From contig NZ_CP017718.1 in NCBI RefSeq assembly GCF_001854405.1, positions 1,364,001 through 1,428,000 of the forward strand: 64,000 bases of DNA, in the 5' to 3' direction. The stretch is from Hyphomonas sp. Mor2. Its GTDB lineage: Bacteria; Pseudomonadota; Alphaproteobacteria; Caulobacterales; Hyphomonadaceae. Shown here one piece after another: positions 35,652 through 44,443 of the stretch. The notes beneath the pieces are model-generated. The model worked only from the letters and a program-made list of their open reading frames with translations. It did no database searches and was not told the DNA's origin. The position numbers and the translations under genes were made by a program. Position 1 is the first letter of the stretch, and each line of letters begins with the position of its first letter.

Positions 35652-36512
35652 TCATGCCCTTGCCGTTCCGGGCAATGCCTGTCTTGAACGCCAGCCGCTC
35701 CACCGCCATGACAGAAACGTGCCGGGCAATGTTTCAATTCTGGCGCCCGTACCGCGCTTGAATCGGCGCAGCCCCGTCGACAGGTCGGCGCGCCCCAGAT
35801 CCAGTTGTCGCATGCCGCGCTTCTGAAGATCGCACATGATCCGCCACAAAAGCAGATTGTGCGCGCATTGTTTACGCCCCGCCTCGGTGGTGACCCCCGC
35901 CTGATACGTCGCCATTGCGCCGTGTTTCAGCACCAGCATGGCCGCGACCGGCTGCTGTCCCAGCATCGCTGTGTACAAGCGAGCCTGCCCCGGATTCGCA
36001 GATGCGAACGCCAGGAGAAAACCAGTAGGATGCGCGCGATACTTCCGCGTGAGTTGTTGCGCCTGCTCAGCGTCAAGGAACCACGCGTGGCGTTTCCCAT
36101 CGAGGGGCTGATCAATCACAGCCAACGAAGACTTTTCGCCTTTCTTGAGCTGGTTTCGCCATTTCTGATGTAACCTCGCCCGCATTTGGTCGGGTGCCAG
36201 CAAGTCGATCATTGCAAGCTCTGCCCCTTGCATGATCTTCAACCCGACGCCCGCACCTTCCAGGGGCGCATTGATGATCAAGGGACCGCGAACGGCCGCT
36301 CGAACCGATCGAATAAACGCGCGCCTATGTGCATCAGGTGACATTACGGGGCCACGAGAGACCAGATTAACCGCCCCCAGAACGGGCAATTTTCTCGATT
36401 GAACGAGACAAGTCCCCCCCACCGATGCAATCCTCTGCACGGGCAATCCGAGCGCTTTTAGCGTTCTCTCATACGCTTCCGATTGCGTGAGGGGCAGGAT
36501 CAATTCGGTCAC
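35652..36512 (-). CDS. FemAB/BioF2-like acyltransferase (GNAT fold)
   Basis: 286-residue protein resembling FemAB/FemX or BioF2-like GNAT-fold acyltransferases. The N-terminal LQSRKLPVLGAVNLVSRGP and the C-terminal HNLLLWRIMCDLQKRGMRQLDLGR followed by LRRFKRGTGAR are the conserved parts. Members transfer amino acids to peptidoglycan or acyl groups to lipids; the substrate is not clear. Starts with GTG 36512 (VTELILPL); ribosome site weak. Monocistronic, divergent from phaZ. Confidence 0.74.
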   Translation of the reverse strand: MTELILPLTQSEAYERTLKALGLPVQRIASVGGTCLVQSRKLPVLGAVNLVSRGPVMSPDAHRRAFIRSVRAAVRGPLIINAPLEGAGVGLKIMQGAELAMIDLLAPDQMRARLHQKWRNQLKKGEKSSLAVIDQPLDGKRHAWFLDAEQAQQLTRKYRAHPTGFLLAFASANPGQARLYTAMLGQQPVAAMLVLKHGAMATYQAGVTTEAGRKQCAHNLLLWRIMCDLQKRGMRQLDLGRADLSTGLRRFKRGTGARIETLPGTFLSWRWSGWRSRQALPGTARA

Positions 36513-36641
36513 GGGCTAAACCTGTGATTGAAACGCTTCACAATTCGTTAAGCTCTTTAGCAGCCCAATAAGCCACTGAACTCATGAACGAATCTTCTGT
36601 CAGACATTCACGCAATGCGGGAGCTGGATTGGCTTTTCTAA

Positions 36642-36660
36642 TGCAACGACCTATGTTGCA
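36642..36660. promoter_or_regulatory. Palindrome upstream of phaZ (TGCAAC-N7-GTTGCA)
   Basis: Perfect 6-base inverted repeat TGCAAC GACCTAT GTTGCA, 27 bp before the PHA depolymerase start and in the shared intergenic region with the FemAB-like gene. It is followed by CTGCACC. It has the TGC/GCA character of PhaR-like sites, but no direct match can be claimed. A regulator binding site is plausible. Confidence 0.45.
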
Positions 36661-36687
36661 CTGCACCAAAAACGGGAAAACACTTAC

Positions 36688-37923
36688 ATGTTGTACACGC
36701 TGGTAGAGATGAATCGTGCGGCCCTTGCGCCGATGCGCCTGCTGGCAAAGGGGACGATGCAGGCACTCGAACACCCGCTCAACCCATACTCAAACACGGC
36801 CTTCGGTCGGGCAACACATGCCGCCAGCAGCGTTTTTGAACGCGCGACGCGATACTATGGAAAGCCGGAATGGCAAATCCCGAGTACGGAGATTGACGGT
36901 CGGACCTGCGCCGTCACGCCCGTCACCACCTGGTCGACCAATTGGTGTAAACTCATCCATTTCGAAACCGAAGGCGCGCCAGCGGGTCGACCACGATTGC
37001 TCATTTGCGCACCTCTATCGGGCCATTTTGCAACCCTGCTCCGCGGCACAGTCGAAGCCTTCCTGCCAACGCACGAGGTCTTCATTACAGATTGGACCGA
37101 CGCGAAAATGGCGCCGGTCTGGTACGGGCGTTTCGATCTAGATGATTACATTGATCATGTCCGCTCAGCTTTGCAACATATTGGCGGCGGCGCGCATGTG
37201 GTGGCCGTGTGTCAGCCTGGCCCCCCAGTTCTGGCCGCAATCTCGATGATGTCCGAGGACGAAGACCCGGCCCTACCCTCCACCATGACATACATGGGCT
37301 CGCCGATCGATGCGCGAAAGTCGCCGACGGTGCCAAACCTCCTCGCCGAAGAACGCAGTTTTGAGTGGTTCCGAGAGAAGATGATCTACACAGTGCCCGC
37401 TCCTTGGCCGGGTATGATGCGGCGCGTTTATCCAGGCTTCGTCCAGCTGACCAGTTTCATGCATATGAACTGGGATCGCCATGTCGACGCGCAGGCGCGG
37501 TTCTTTGACCATTTGGTCGAAGGTGATGAAGACAGCGCAGAAAAGCACCGTATCTTCTATGATGAATATCTTGCGGTGCTCGATCTGACGGAAGAATTCT
37601 ACTTGCAAACCATTCGCCGCGTCTTCCGTGAGCATCGTCTGGCAAGGGGGAAATTCAAATATCGCGGCGAGCGCAAGGTCGACCCTAGTAAGATCACTTC
37701 AGTCGGTCTGATGACCGTTGAGGGCGAGAAGGACGATATTTCCGGCATTGGTCAGACCCAGGCAGCGCATGACCTTTGCACCGGGATCCCGGACAAGATG
37801 CAGATGGACTATATCCAACCAGGAGTCGGCCACTATGGCGTGTTCAATGGACGCCGGTTCGAGTCCGAAATCGTGCCACGGATCAACGCGTTCCAAAAGA
37901 AAATCGAAAAGCGAAGCGCTTAG
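36688..37923 (+). CDS. phaZ: Intracellular polyhydroxyalkanoate depolymerase
   Basis: 411-residue alpha/beta hydrolase that mobilises stored PHB granules. It has the N-terminal MLYTLVEMNRAALAPMRL typical of intracellular PhaZ and a lipase-box-like VVAVCQPGPP with C175 as nucleophile, which distinguishes the intracellular type from the serine GxSxG enzymes. HYGVFNGRRF near the end supplies the catalytic histidine region. A perfect palindrome lies upstream. Its TAG is nested with the stop of the APC permease (TTAG). No PHA synthase is in the window. Confidence 0.92.
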   Translation: MLYTLVEMNRAALAPMRLLAKGTMQALEHPLNPYSNTAFGRATHAASSVFERATRYYGKPEWQIPSTEIDGRTCAVTPVTTWSTNWCKLIHFETEGAPAGRPRLLICAPLSGHFATLLRGTVEAFLPTHEVFITDWTDAKMAPVWYGRFDLDDYIDHVRSALQHIGGGAHVVAVCQPGPPVLAAISMMSEDEDPALPSTMTYMGSPIDARKSPTVPNLLAEERSFEWFREKMIYTVPAPWPGMMRRVYPGFVQLTSFMHMNWDRHVDAQARFFDHLVEGDEDSAEKHRIFYDEYLAVLDLTEEFYLQTIRRVFREHRLARGKFKYRGERKVDPSKITSVGLMTVEGEKDDISGIGQTQAAHDLCTGIPDKMQMDYIQPGVGHYGVFNGRRFESEIVPRINAFQKKIEKRSA

Positions 37924-39245
37924 GTCCCGGTGCGCACGTTTCGACGGCTCAATCCGTAGATTAGTATACCGGTGGTGATAAGCAAAAGGCTGACCGCGAC
38001 TTCTTGCGGACGCTCGAGCGCGACGAAAACGAGCGTCCAGATGGTCAACGCAAGATAGATGATCGGCACAATCGGATAAAGCGGAACACGAAATGGGCGG
38101 GCCAGCTCCGGCTGCTGCACGCGCAGGACAAAAAGCCCGCCGACAGCGAGCAGACTGTTCAGAGCAAGCGTAAATCCAGCAAAGACAAGCACCTGGTCGA
38201 ATGTGGCGGTCAACACGAAAAGGAGTGCCAGCCCTGACTGCACCAGGACCGCCGTCGTGGGCATTCCGTCCTCATTGCTGTGGGCGAGAAAGCGAAACGC
38301 CTTTATGTCCTGACCGACCATTTGCAGCACGCGTGGCCCTGCAATCGTCATTGCCGAAACCGTGGAGATCAGCAGCACTCCGAGTACAGCACCCGTGAAG
38401 ACAGCCCCGGTTTGCCCAAACACATGCCGAGCGGCGATCACACCGACCTCGACCTCACCGACCATCTTCTCAGCTGGCGTCGTCAGCAGGAACACGGCAT
38501 TGAGCAGGATGTAGAGCAACATAACCCCGAACGCGCCCGCAAAAAGGACGCGCGGCAAGCTTTTTTGCGGATGCTCGAGTTCATCGGTGAGATAGGTCGC
38601 AACGTTCCATCCAGTATAAGCGTAGCTGACATAAATCAGCGAGACGGCGAACGCGCCTGACGTGATCGCGCCGACATCCCCAGATTGAGGCAACAGACTG
38701 ATCGGCTGGTAATCAGAGACCAGAACGAGGCCTGCGACACTGATCCCAATGATGGCAACCACCTTGATCAGCGTAAACAAACTCTGGAAAGCGCCGCTTG
38801 TTTCGCGTTGCCGCGTGTGGATCAAGGTCAGGAGAAGAATCAGTCCAACTGCCAGTCCGCGTTCCATCCAAGCGCTTGTACTTTCTGTCGCCTCCGGCAA
38901 GATCGATGATGTCGTATAGGCCCCGAACGTCATCGCGGCGAGCGCGACGGGTGCCGAAAAGCCGACCGTGGAAGACACCCAGCCTGAGACAAAACCCGCG
39001 CCCGGGTGATAGATCTGTCCAAGGAAATTATACTCGCCGCCAGACCTTGGCAGCGCCGCGCCGAGCTCTGCATAGGAAAGTGCACCGCAAATCGCGATCA
39101 GCCCGCCCACAACCCAGAGCATAATCAGCGCAAACCCGCTTTGAAGCGTCACCAATTGATAGCCCAGGCTGGTAAACACGCCGGTGCCGACCATGTTTGC
39201 GACGACGATGGCCAAGGCGGTCGATGGGGCAAAATAAGACTTCAT
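37920..39245 (-). CDS. APC family amino acid permease
   Basis: 441-residue inner-membrane transporter of the amino acid-polyamine-organocation superfamily. About twelve hydrophobic helices can be traced, beginning with AIVVANMVGTGVFTSLGYQ (the glycine-rich substrate loop of helix 1) and ELGAALPRSGGEYNFL in helix 2-3. Further conserved is FVSYAYTGWNVATYLTDE-like VSYAYTGWNVATYLTDELE. Substrate unknown; probably an amino acid. ATG 39245. Convergent with phaZ, sharing four bases at the stop. Likely monocistronic. Confidence 0.88.
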   Translation of the reverse strand: MKSYFAPSTALAIVVANMVGTGVFTSLGYQLVTLQSGFALIMLWVVGGLIAICGALSYAELGAALPRSGGEYNFLGQIYHPGAGFVSGWVSSTVGFSAPVALAAMTFGAYTTSSILPEATESTSAWMERGLAVGLILLLTLIHTRQRETSGAFQSLFTLIKVVAIIGISVAGLVLVSDYQPISLLPQSGDVGAITSGAFAVSLIYVSYAYTGWNVATYLTDELEHPQKSLPRVLFAGAFGVMLLYILLNAVFLLTTPAEKMVGEVEVGVIAARHVFGQTGAVFTGAVLGVLLISTVSAMTIAGPRVLQMVGQDIKAFRFLAHSNEDGMPTTAVLVQSGLALLFVLTATFDQVLVFAGFTLALNSLLAVGGLFVLRVQQPELARPFRVPLYPIVPIIYLALTIWTLVFVALERPQEVAVSLLLITTGILIYGLSRRNVRTGT

Positions 39246-39399
39246 TCTATCGGCTTACTGTTAGATCTCGATGCTTGTCCACAATCGCGATGTTTCACTT
39301 GAGTAACAGCGATCACGGTATGCAATGCGCACGCTTGATCCCCCTACCCAGGTCAGCGACTCAACGCTAAGACTCGTCCCTCAATAAGGGAAACGAGCC

Positions 39400-42201
39400 A
39401 TGCCAAGCGCGCCGATCAATTCTGACAGCCATCTCTATCTGATTGATGCGAGCGCTTATATTTTCCGCGCCTATCATGCCTTGCCACCGCTGACGCGTGC
39501 CTCGGACGGCCTGCCAGTCGGCGCAGTGTCTGGCTTTTGCAACATGCTCTGGAAGCTGCTTGAGGATCTCAAGGGCGATGAGCGGCCAACTCACTTTGCC
39601 TGCGTGTTCGATAAATCCTCTTACACGTTCCGGAACGAGATGTTCCCCGAATACAAAGCCAACCGATCCGAACCGCCGGAAGACCTGCGCCCGCAATTTC
39701 CGCTGGTCCGCGAAGCTGCCATCGCCTTCCACACCCACGCGCTCGAAATGGAAGGCTTTGAGGCTGACGACTTGATGGCGACTTATGCCCGCCAAGCTGA
39801 AGCCAAAGGTGCGCGGGTGACGATTGTCTCGTCCGACAAAGACCTGATGCAGCTCGTTACTGACAAGATCTCGATGCTCGACACGATGAAGAATAAGCAT
39901 ATCGGGCATGATCAAGTGGTCGAGAAATTCGGCGTCGGCCCAGACAAAGTCATCGATATCCAGTCCCTGGCCGGCGACAGTGTCGACAATATTCCAGGCG
40001 CGCCTGGCATTGGCGTCAAAACCGCCGCAACGCTGATCACGGAATATGGCGATCTCGACACGCTTTTGGCGCGGGCGGAAGAGATCAAACAGCCCAAACG
40101 GCGGCAGACCCTGATCGATAATGCTGATCAAATCCGCATGTCACGCGACTTGGTCACGTTAAAAACCGACGTTCCGGTTGAAGTGCCGATGGAAGACCTC
40201 GCGGTCGCCGACCCTGATCCCAAAACTCTGCTCGATTTCCTCGAAAAGATGGAGTTTCGCACCATCACCCGCCGCGTGCGCGAGACATTTGAACTCGAAG
40301 GCACACTCGAAGAAGCGACCGAAGACGAAGCGGTCCAGATCGATCGAGGTGCCTATACCTGCATTCGCGACTTCGACGCCCTGGAAGACTGGATCGCCCG
40401 CGCCACCGCGCAAGGTTTTGTCGCCGTCGACACAGAGACCGACGCGCTCGACGCGCATGAGTCTGGCCTGGTCGGCGTCTCGCTGGCGCTAAGCCCCGGC
40501 GAGGCCTGCTATATCCCGCTCGCGCATGTCGACCCTGACAGCGATCCGTCCGCCGCCAGTGGTGACATGTTCGGGGCCGACCCGCCGCGTCAGATCAATA
40601 AGGACAAGGCGCTGGAGGCGCTCAAAGCCCTGCTCGAAGACGACTCAGTCCTGAAGATCGGGCACAATTTCAAATATGATGTCACTGTGCTCGCGCGCTA
40701 CGGCATCCGTGCGGCGCCGATTGATGACACGATGCTGCTCAGCTTTGTCATGCATGCCGGCATGCACAATCACGGCATGGACGAGCTGTCCGAGCGCTAT
40801 TTCCACCACACGCCGTTGAGTTTCAAGGATGTGTGCGGCACCGGCAAGAAGCAGATCACGTTCGATCGTGTGCCCCTCGACCGCGCCACCGAATATGCTG
40901 CTGAGGATGCGGACATCACGCTGCGCCTTTGGCTCGACAGCAAGCGCCGCCTGCATTCAGAGCACGTCACCACGGTCTATGAGACGCTGGAACGCCCACT
41001 GGTTCAGGTCCTGTCCGACATGGAAGCTCACGGCATCAAGGCCGACCGCGACCAGCTCTCGCGCCTGTCGGCCGAGTTTAACCAGTCCATGGCTCGCTAT
41101 GAGGCCGAGGCCTATGAGTTGGCCGGCCGCGAGTTCAATCTCGGCAGCCCGAAACAGCTCGGTGAGATCCTGTTCGATGAGATGGGCCTGGAAGGCGGCA
41201 AGAAGACCAAAACAGGGGCCTGGCAAACTGGCGCGGACATTCTCGAAGACCTTGCCGCCGAGGGCCATGAGCTGCCGCGCGCGGTGATCAACTGGCGCAC
41301 CGTGTCCAAACTGCGCTCGACCTATACCGAGACCCTGCAACAGCAGATCAGCCCGCGCACCGGCCGAGTTCACACTAATTTCGGCATGACCGGCGCGCAA
41401 ACCGGACGGCTCTCCTCGAACGATCCGAACCTGCAAAACATCCCGATCCGCACCGAGGAAGGCCGCAAGATCCGCGAAGCCTTTATCGCCGAACCGGGCC
41501 ATGTCCTGATCAGCGCCGACTATAGCCAGATCGAGCTGCGCCTGCTCGCCCATATTGCCGAGATTGATGCGCTGAAAGACGCGTTCAAACAGGGGCTCGA
41601 CATTCACGCCATGACCGCGTCGGAGATGTTCGACGTGCCGATTGAGGGCATGGACCCGATGATCCGCCGCCGCGCCAAGGCGATCAATTTCGGCATTATC
41701 TATGGCATTTCCGCTTTCGGCCTGGCCCGCCAGCTCTCCATCCCGCGCGATGAGGCCAGCGCCTATATCAAGACCTATTTCAAACGATTCCCCGGCATCA
41801 AAGCCTATATGGACGAGACCAAGAAATACGCCGCCGAACATGAGCGCGTGGAGACCATCTTTGGTCGCGTCCTGCATCTGAAAGGCATCAAGGCCAAGGG
41901 CCCACAACGTGGCTTCGCAGAACGCCAGGCCATCAATGCTCCGATCCAGGGCTCCGCCGCGGACATCATCAAACGCGCCATGATCCAGATGCCAGGGGCA
42001 TTGGAGACAGCGGGTTTGAAGGCCAAAATGCTCCTGCAAGTGCATGATGAACTGATCTTCGAAGCGCCTGAAGACGAAGCGGAAAAGACGATTGAGGTCG
42101 TGCGCGCAGTGATGGAGAAAGCGCCGTTGCCGGCATTGAGCCTCAGCGTACCGCTGGTGGTGGAGGCTGATGCCGGAAAAACCTGGGGCGAGGCGCATTA
42201 G
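39400..42201 (+). CDS. polA: DNA polymerase I
   Basis: 933-residue three-domain polymerase for gap filling and primer removal. The N-terminal 5'-3' exonuclease domain shows LIDASAYIFRAYHALPP, EADDLMATYA and DLMQLV. The proofreading domain is intact: FVAVDTETDAL supplies the DxE. The polymerase domain has RLSSNDPNLQNIPIR, ADYSQIELRLLAH and LLQVHDELIFEAP (catalytic aspartates). Full length for alphaproteobacterial PolA. ATG 39400 with the AAGGGAAACG context upstream. Monocistronic. Confidence 0.98.
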   Translation: MPSAPINSDSHLYLIDASAYIFRAYHALPPLTRASDGLPVGAVSGFCNMLWKLLEDLKGDERPTHFACVFDKSSYTFRNEMFPEYKANRSEPPEDLRPQFPLVREAAIAFHTHALEMEGFEADDLMATYARQAEAKGARVTIVSSDKDLMQLVTDKISMLDTMKNKHIGHDQVVEKFGVGPDKVIDIQSLAGDSVDNIPGAPGIGVKTAATLITEYGDLDTLLARAEEIKQPKRRQTLIDNADQIRMSRDLVTLKTDVPVEVPMEDLAVADPDPKTLLDFLEKMEFRTITRRVRETFELEGTLEEATEDEAVQIDRGAYTCIRDFDALEDWIARATAQGFVAVDTETDALDAHESGLVGVSLALSPGEACYIPLAHVDPDSDPSAASGDMFGADPPRQINKDKALEALKALLEDDSVLKIGHNFKYDVTVLARYGIRAAPIDDTMLLSFVMHAGMHNHGMDELSERYFHHTPLSFKDVCGTGKKQITFDRVPLDRATEYAAEDADITLRLWLDSKRRLHSEHVTTVYETLERPLVQVLSDMEAHGIKADRDQLSRLSAEFNQSMARYEAEAYELAGREFNLGSPKQLGEILFDEMGLEGGKKTKTGAWQTGADILEDLAAEGHELPRAVINWRTVSKLRSTYTETLQQQISPRTGRVHTNFGMTGAQTGRLSSNDPNLQNIPIRTEEGRKIREAFIAEPGHVLISADYSQIELRLLAHIAEIDALKDAFKQGLDIHAMTASEMFDVPIEGMDPMIRRRAKAINFGIIYGISAFGLARQLSIPRDEASAYIKTYFKRFPGIKAYMDETKKYAAEHERVETIFGRVLHLKGIKAKGPQRGFAERQAINAPIQGSAADIIKRAMIQMPGALETAGLKAKMLLQVHDELIFEAPEDEAEKTIEVVRAVMEKAPLPALSLSVPLVVEADAGKTWGEAH

Positions 42202-42308
42202 TATCGGGCTCGCTTCAGTCGTGGGGCCGGACGGCTCATAACTCGCACGGACGCAGCCTCAACCAGGACCGAACCGCGTTTAGCATCTCCTGCGGACCTA
42301 TTTTTCCA

Positions 42309-42385
42309 TGGCGACCCCTGCAGGATTCGAACCTGCGACCGTCCGATTAGAAGTCGGGTGCTCTATCCAGCTGAGCTAAGGGGCC
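42309..42385 (-). tRNA. tRNA-Arg (TCT)
   Basis: 77 bases including CCA. Acceptor GGCCCCT pairs with AGGGGTC (one G-T pair), D arm AGCTCAGCTGGATAGAGC, anticodon loop CTTCTAA giving TCT in the stem CCGA/TCGG, and T arm GCAGGTTCGAATCCTGC. It lies between polA and the DUF1800 gene. The stretch 42386-42611 holds no gene I can support. Confidence 0.97.
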
Positions 42386-42611
42386 GTTTGAGCGCCTGCC
42401 TTAATCCGAAAGCGCACAGATTAAAAGTGAGCAATTGTGTTTGAGCTTGCATCCAAACCGCTATCCAGGCTCCTCTTAGAAAGGGAAGGCGACGGAAGTC
42501 GGGCGCGTCAGCGTTAAACCTTTGTCAGGAACGCATAAGAAAGTCTGCGATTGTGGTCCGAGTTTGTTAATCTGCTCGGACGAGAATGCAGAAATGTTTC
42601 GGGAGGACGTT

Positions 42612-44432
42612 ATGCGAAACAGAAAGCTCGGCAATCTGGCTCAAGGTGCAGCATTGGCGCTCATACTTGCCTTGGCCGCCTGCGGCGGCGGGGGCAGTGG
42701 CGGCGGCTCTGTTCCAGGTGGCGGTGTTGGGAGCTCTCCTCCTCCTCCGCCTCCTCCTCCGCCGCCTCCCCCGCCCCCACCTCCGGGCGGAGTGGCCTTC
42801 TCTACGGCAGAATCGACGGCGCTATTCCTCAATCAAGCGACTTTTGGCGCGACCATGGACGACATCAACGCGTTGACGGGGACATCTCCATCCGAGTGGA
42901 TTTTGGCAGAGTTCAACAAGGCGCCGAGCCTTAACCTCCCTTATGTGCTTGCAGAAATCAGCGAGCCAGGCGCTCGGGACATGACTGGGCAACTCACCTT
43001 TGAAAAGCGGCAAACGCCGACTTTTTCGTTCTGGATCAACGCGATAGACGGTGATGATCAATTGCGACAGCGGATGGCGTATGCGCTCTCCCAAATCCTG
43101 GTGATTTCACACGCAGAGGGCAATTTTCTGTTCGAACTTCCGAACACGGTCGCGCATTATCAGGATATTCTCGTCACCAATGCGTTTGGCAATTATCGGG
43201 ATTTGCTGGAAGAGGTGACCTACTCCCCCGCCATGGGCGAGTATCTGACGTACCTTCAGAATATCAAAGGCGATCCGGCCTCAGGCCGCATGCCGGACGA
43301 GAATTATGCACGCGAGGTGATGCAGCTGTTTTCAATTGGGCTGGTTGAACTGGAACAAGATGGGGATGTGGTGACCCAGAACGGTGTTCCCGTTGAGATC
43401 TATGACAACACAGACGTCACGGGCCTTGCGAAGGTCTTCACCGGGCTTAGCCTTAAGGGTGGAGAATTCTGGTTTGATTTCAGAACCTTGCCGCCCGATG
43501 CATTGCATTCTCCTATGGAGGTTTACCCGGAATGGCACTCTGATCTTGAGAAGTCCTTTCTCGGCACCACGATTCCGGCAGGAACCGGCCCGGCTGAAAG
43601 CATCGATATGGCCCTGGATGCGTTGGTCGATCATCCAAACACAGCGCCATTCCTGGCGCGCCAGCTCATCCAGCGCTTTGTAACCAGTCACCCTGAGCCT
43701 GACTATATTCAACGCGTTGCCATCGCATTTGCCGACGGACAATACGTCTTGCCGAATGGCACAAGCGTTGGAGATGGCCGCCGAGGCGATCTCTCCGCGA
43801 CCATTGCCGCAGTGCTCATGGATCCGGACGCGAGAGACGCCGCAAACCGAAATGATGACAGCTTCGGAAAGATCCGCGAGCCTGTGCTTCGGTTCATTCA
43901 CTGGGCTCGTGCCTTCGATGCCGGCACCGTCACACCGGAACTTACTTTTCCACTCTGGAACACGTCCTTTGGTGGTGGACTGGCGCAGGCACCGTATAAG
44001 TCGCCTTCGGTCTTCAACTTCTATCGACCCGGTTATGTCGCCCCGGGCACCGAAACAGGCGCCGCTGGATTGACCATGCCGGAATTGCAACTCGTCAATG
44101 CCAACTCCGTGTCGAACTATGCGAACTTCATGACCTATTTTGTGTTCGCTTTTGCTGCGAACAATACAGGACAGCCAGAAGCCACAAGCTTCATTCCCAA
44201 TTACGCAGATGAACTGGCATTGGCGGATGACCCAACTGCTTTGATCGACCATCTCGACCTGTTGCTCGCCTATGGGCGTACGACGACTGAAACCAAGGCG
44301 ACGATTACAACTTTTATCGAGGACATCCCGCTCGATAATCCGAGTGACCCGAACTATAACGGCCCGTTTTTACGGGTCGCGCTCGCCGTTCTGATGGTCA
44401 TGACATCGCCTGACTATACCGTGCAGCGCTAG
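42612..44432 (+). CDS. DUF1800 family lipoprotein
   Basis: 606-residue exported protein of the DUF1800 family, usually encoded with DUF1501 and of unknown function. The N-terminus MRNRKLGNLAQGAALALILALAAC is a lipoprotein signal with the cysteine at 24. A glycine-rich linker and a run of 16 prolines (residues 43-58) come next, then the family start FLNQATFGATMDDINAL and NFPDENYAREVMQLFSIGL-like MPDENYAREVMQLFSIGLVE. ATG 42612 follows GGGAGGACGTT; an upstream in-frame ATG at 42522 lacks a ribosome site. It is followed 11 bp later by DUF1501. Confidence 0.88.
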   Translation: MRNRKLGNLAQGAALALILALAACGGGGSGGGSVPGGGVGSSPPPPPPPPPPPPPPPPGGVAFSTAESTALFLNQATFGATMDDINALTGTSPSEWILAEFNKAPSLNLPYVLAEISEPGARDMTGQLTFEKRQTPTFSFWINAIDGDDQLRQRMAYALSQILVISHAEGNFLFELPNTVAHYQDILVTNAFGNYRDLLEEVTYSPAMGEYLTYLQNIKGDPASGRMPDENYAREVMQLFSIGLVELEQDGDVVTQNGVPVEIYDNTDVTGLAKVFTGLSLKGGEFWFDFRTLPPDALHSPMEVYPEWHSDLEKSFLGTTIPAGTGPAESIDMALDALVDHPNTAPFLARQLIQRFVTSHPEPDYIQRVAIAFADGQYVLPNGTSVGDGRRGDLSATIAAVLMDPDARDAANRNDDSFGKIREPVLRFIHWARAFDAGTVTPELTFPLWNTSFGGGLAQAPYKSPSVFNFYRPGYVAPGTETGAAGLTMPELQLVNANSVSNYANFMTYFVFAFAANNTGQPEATSFIPNYADELALADDPTALIDHLDLLLAYGRTTTETKATITTFIEDIPLDNPSDPNYNGPFLRVALAVLMVMTSPDYTVQR

Positions 44433-44443
44433 GAGGACGACAG

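Noticed and set aside
40957..42198. A 413-residue open frame antisense to polA
   Set aside because: It is the complement of a highly conserved polymerase domain; composition and lack of start signals mark it as a shadow.
42641..42832. A 63-residue Gly-rich minus-strand open frame
   Set aside because: It is simply the complement of the proline run of the DUF1800 gene.
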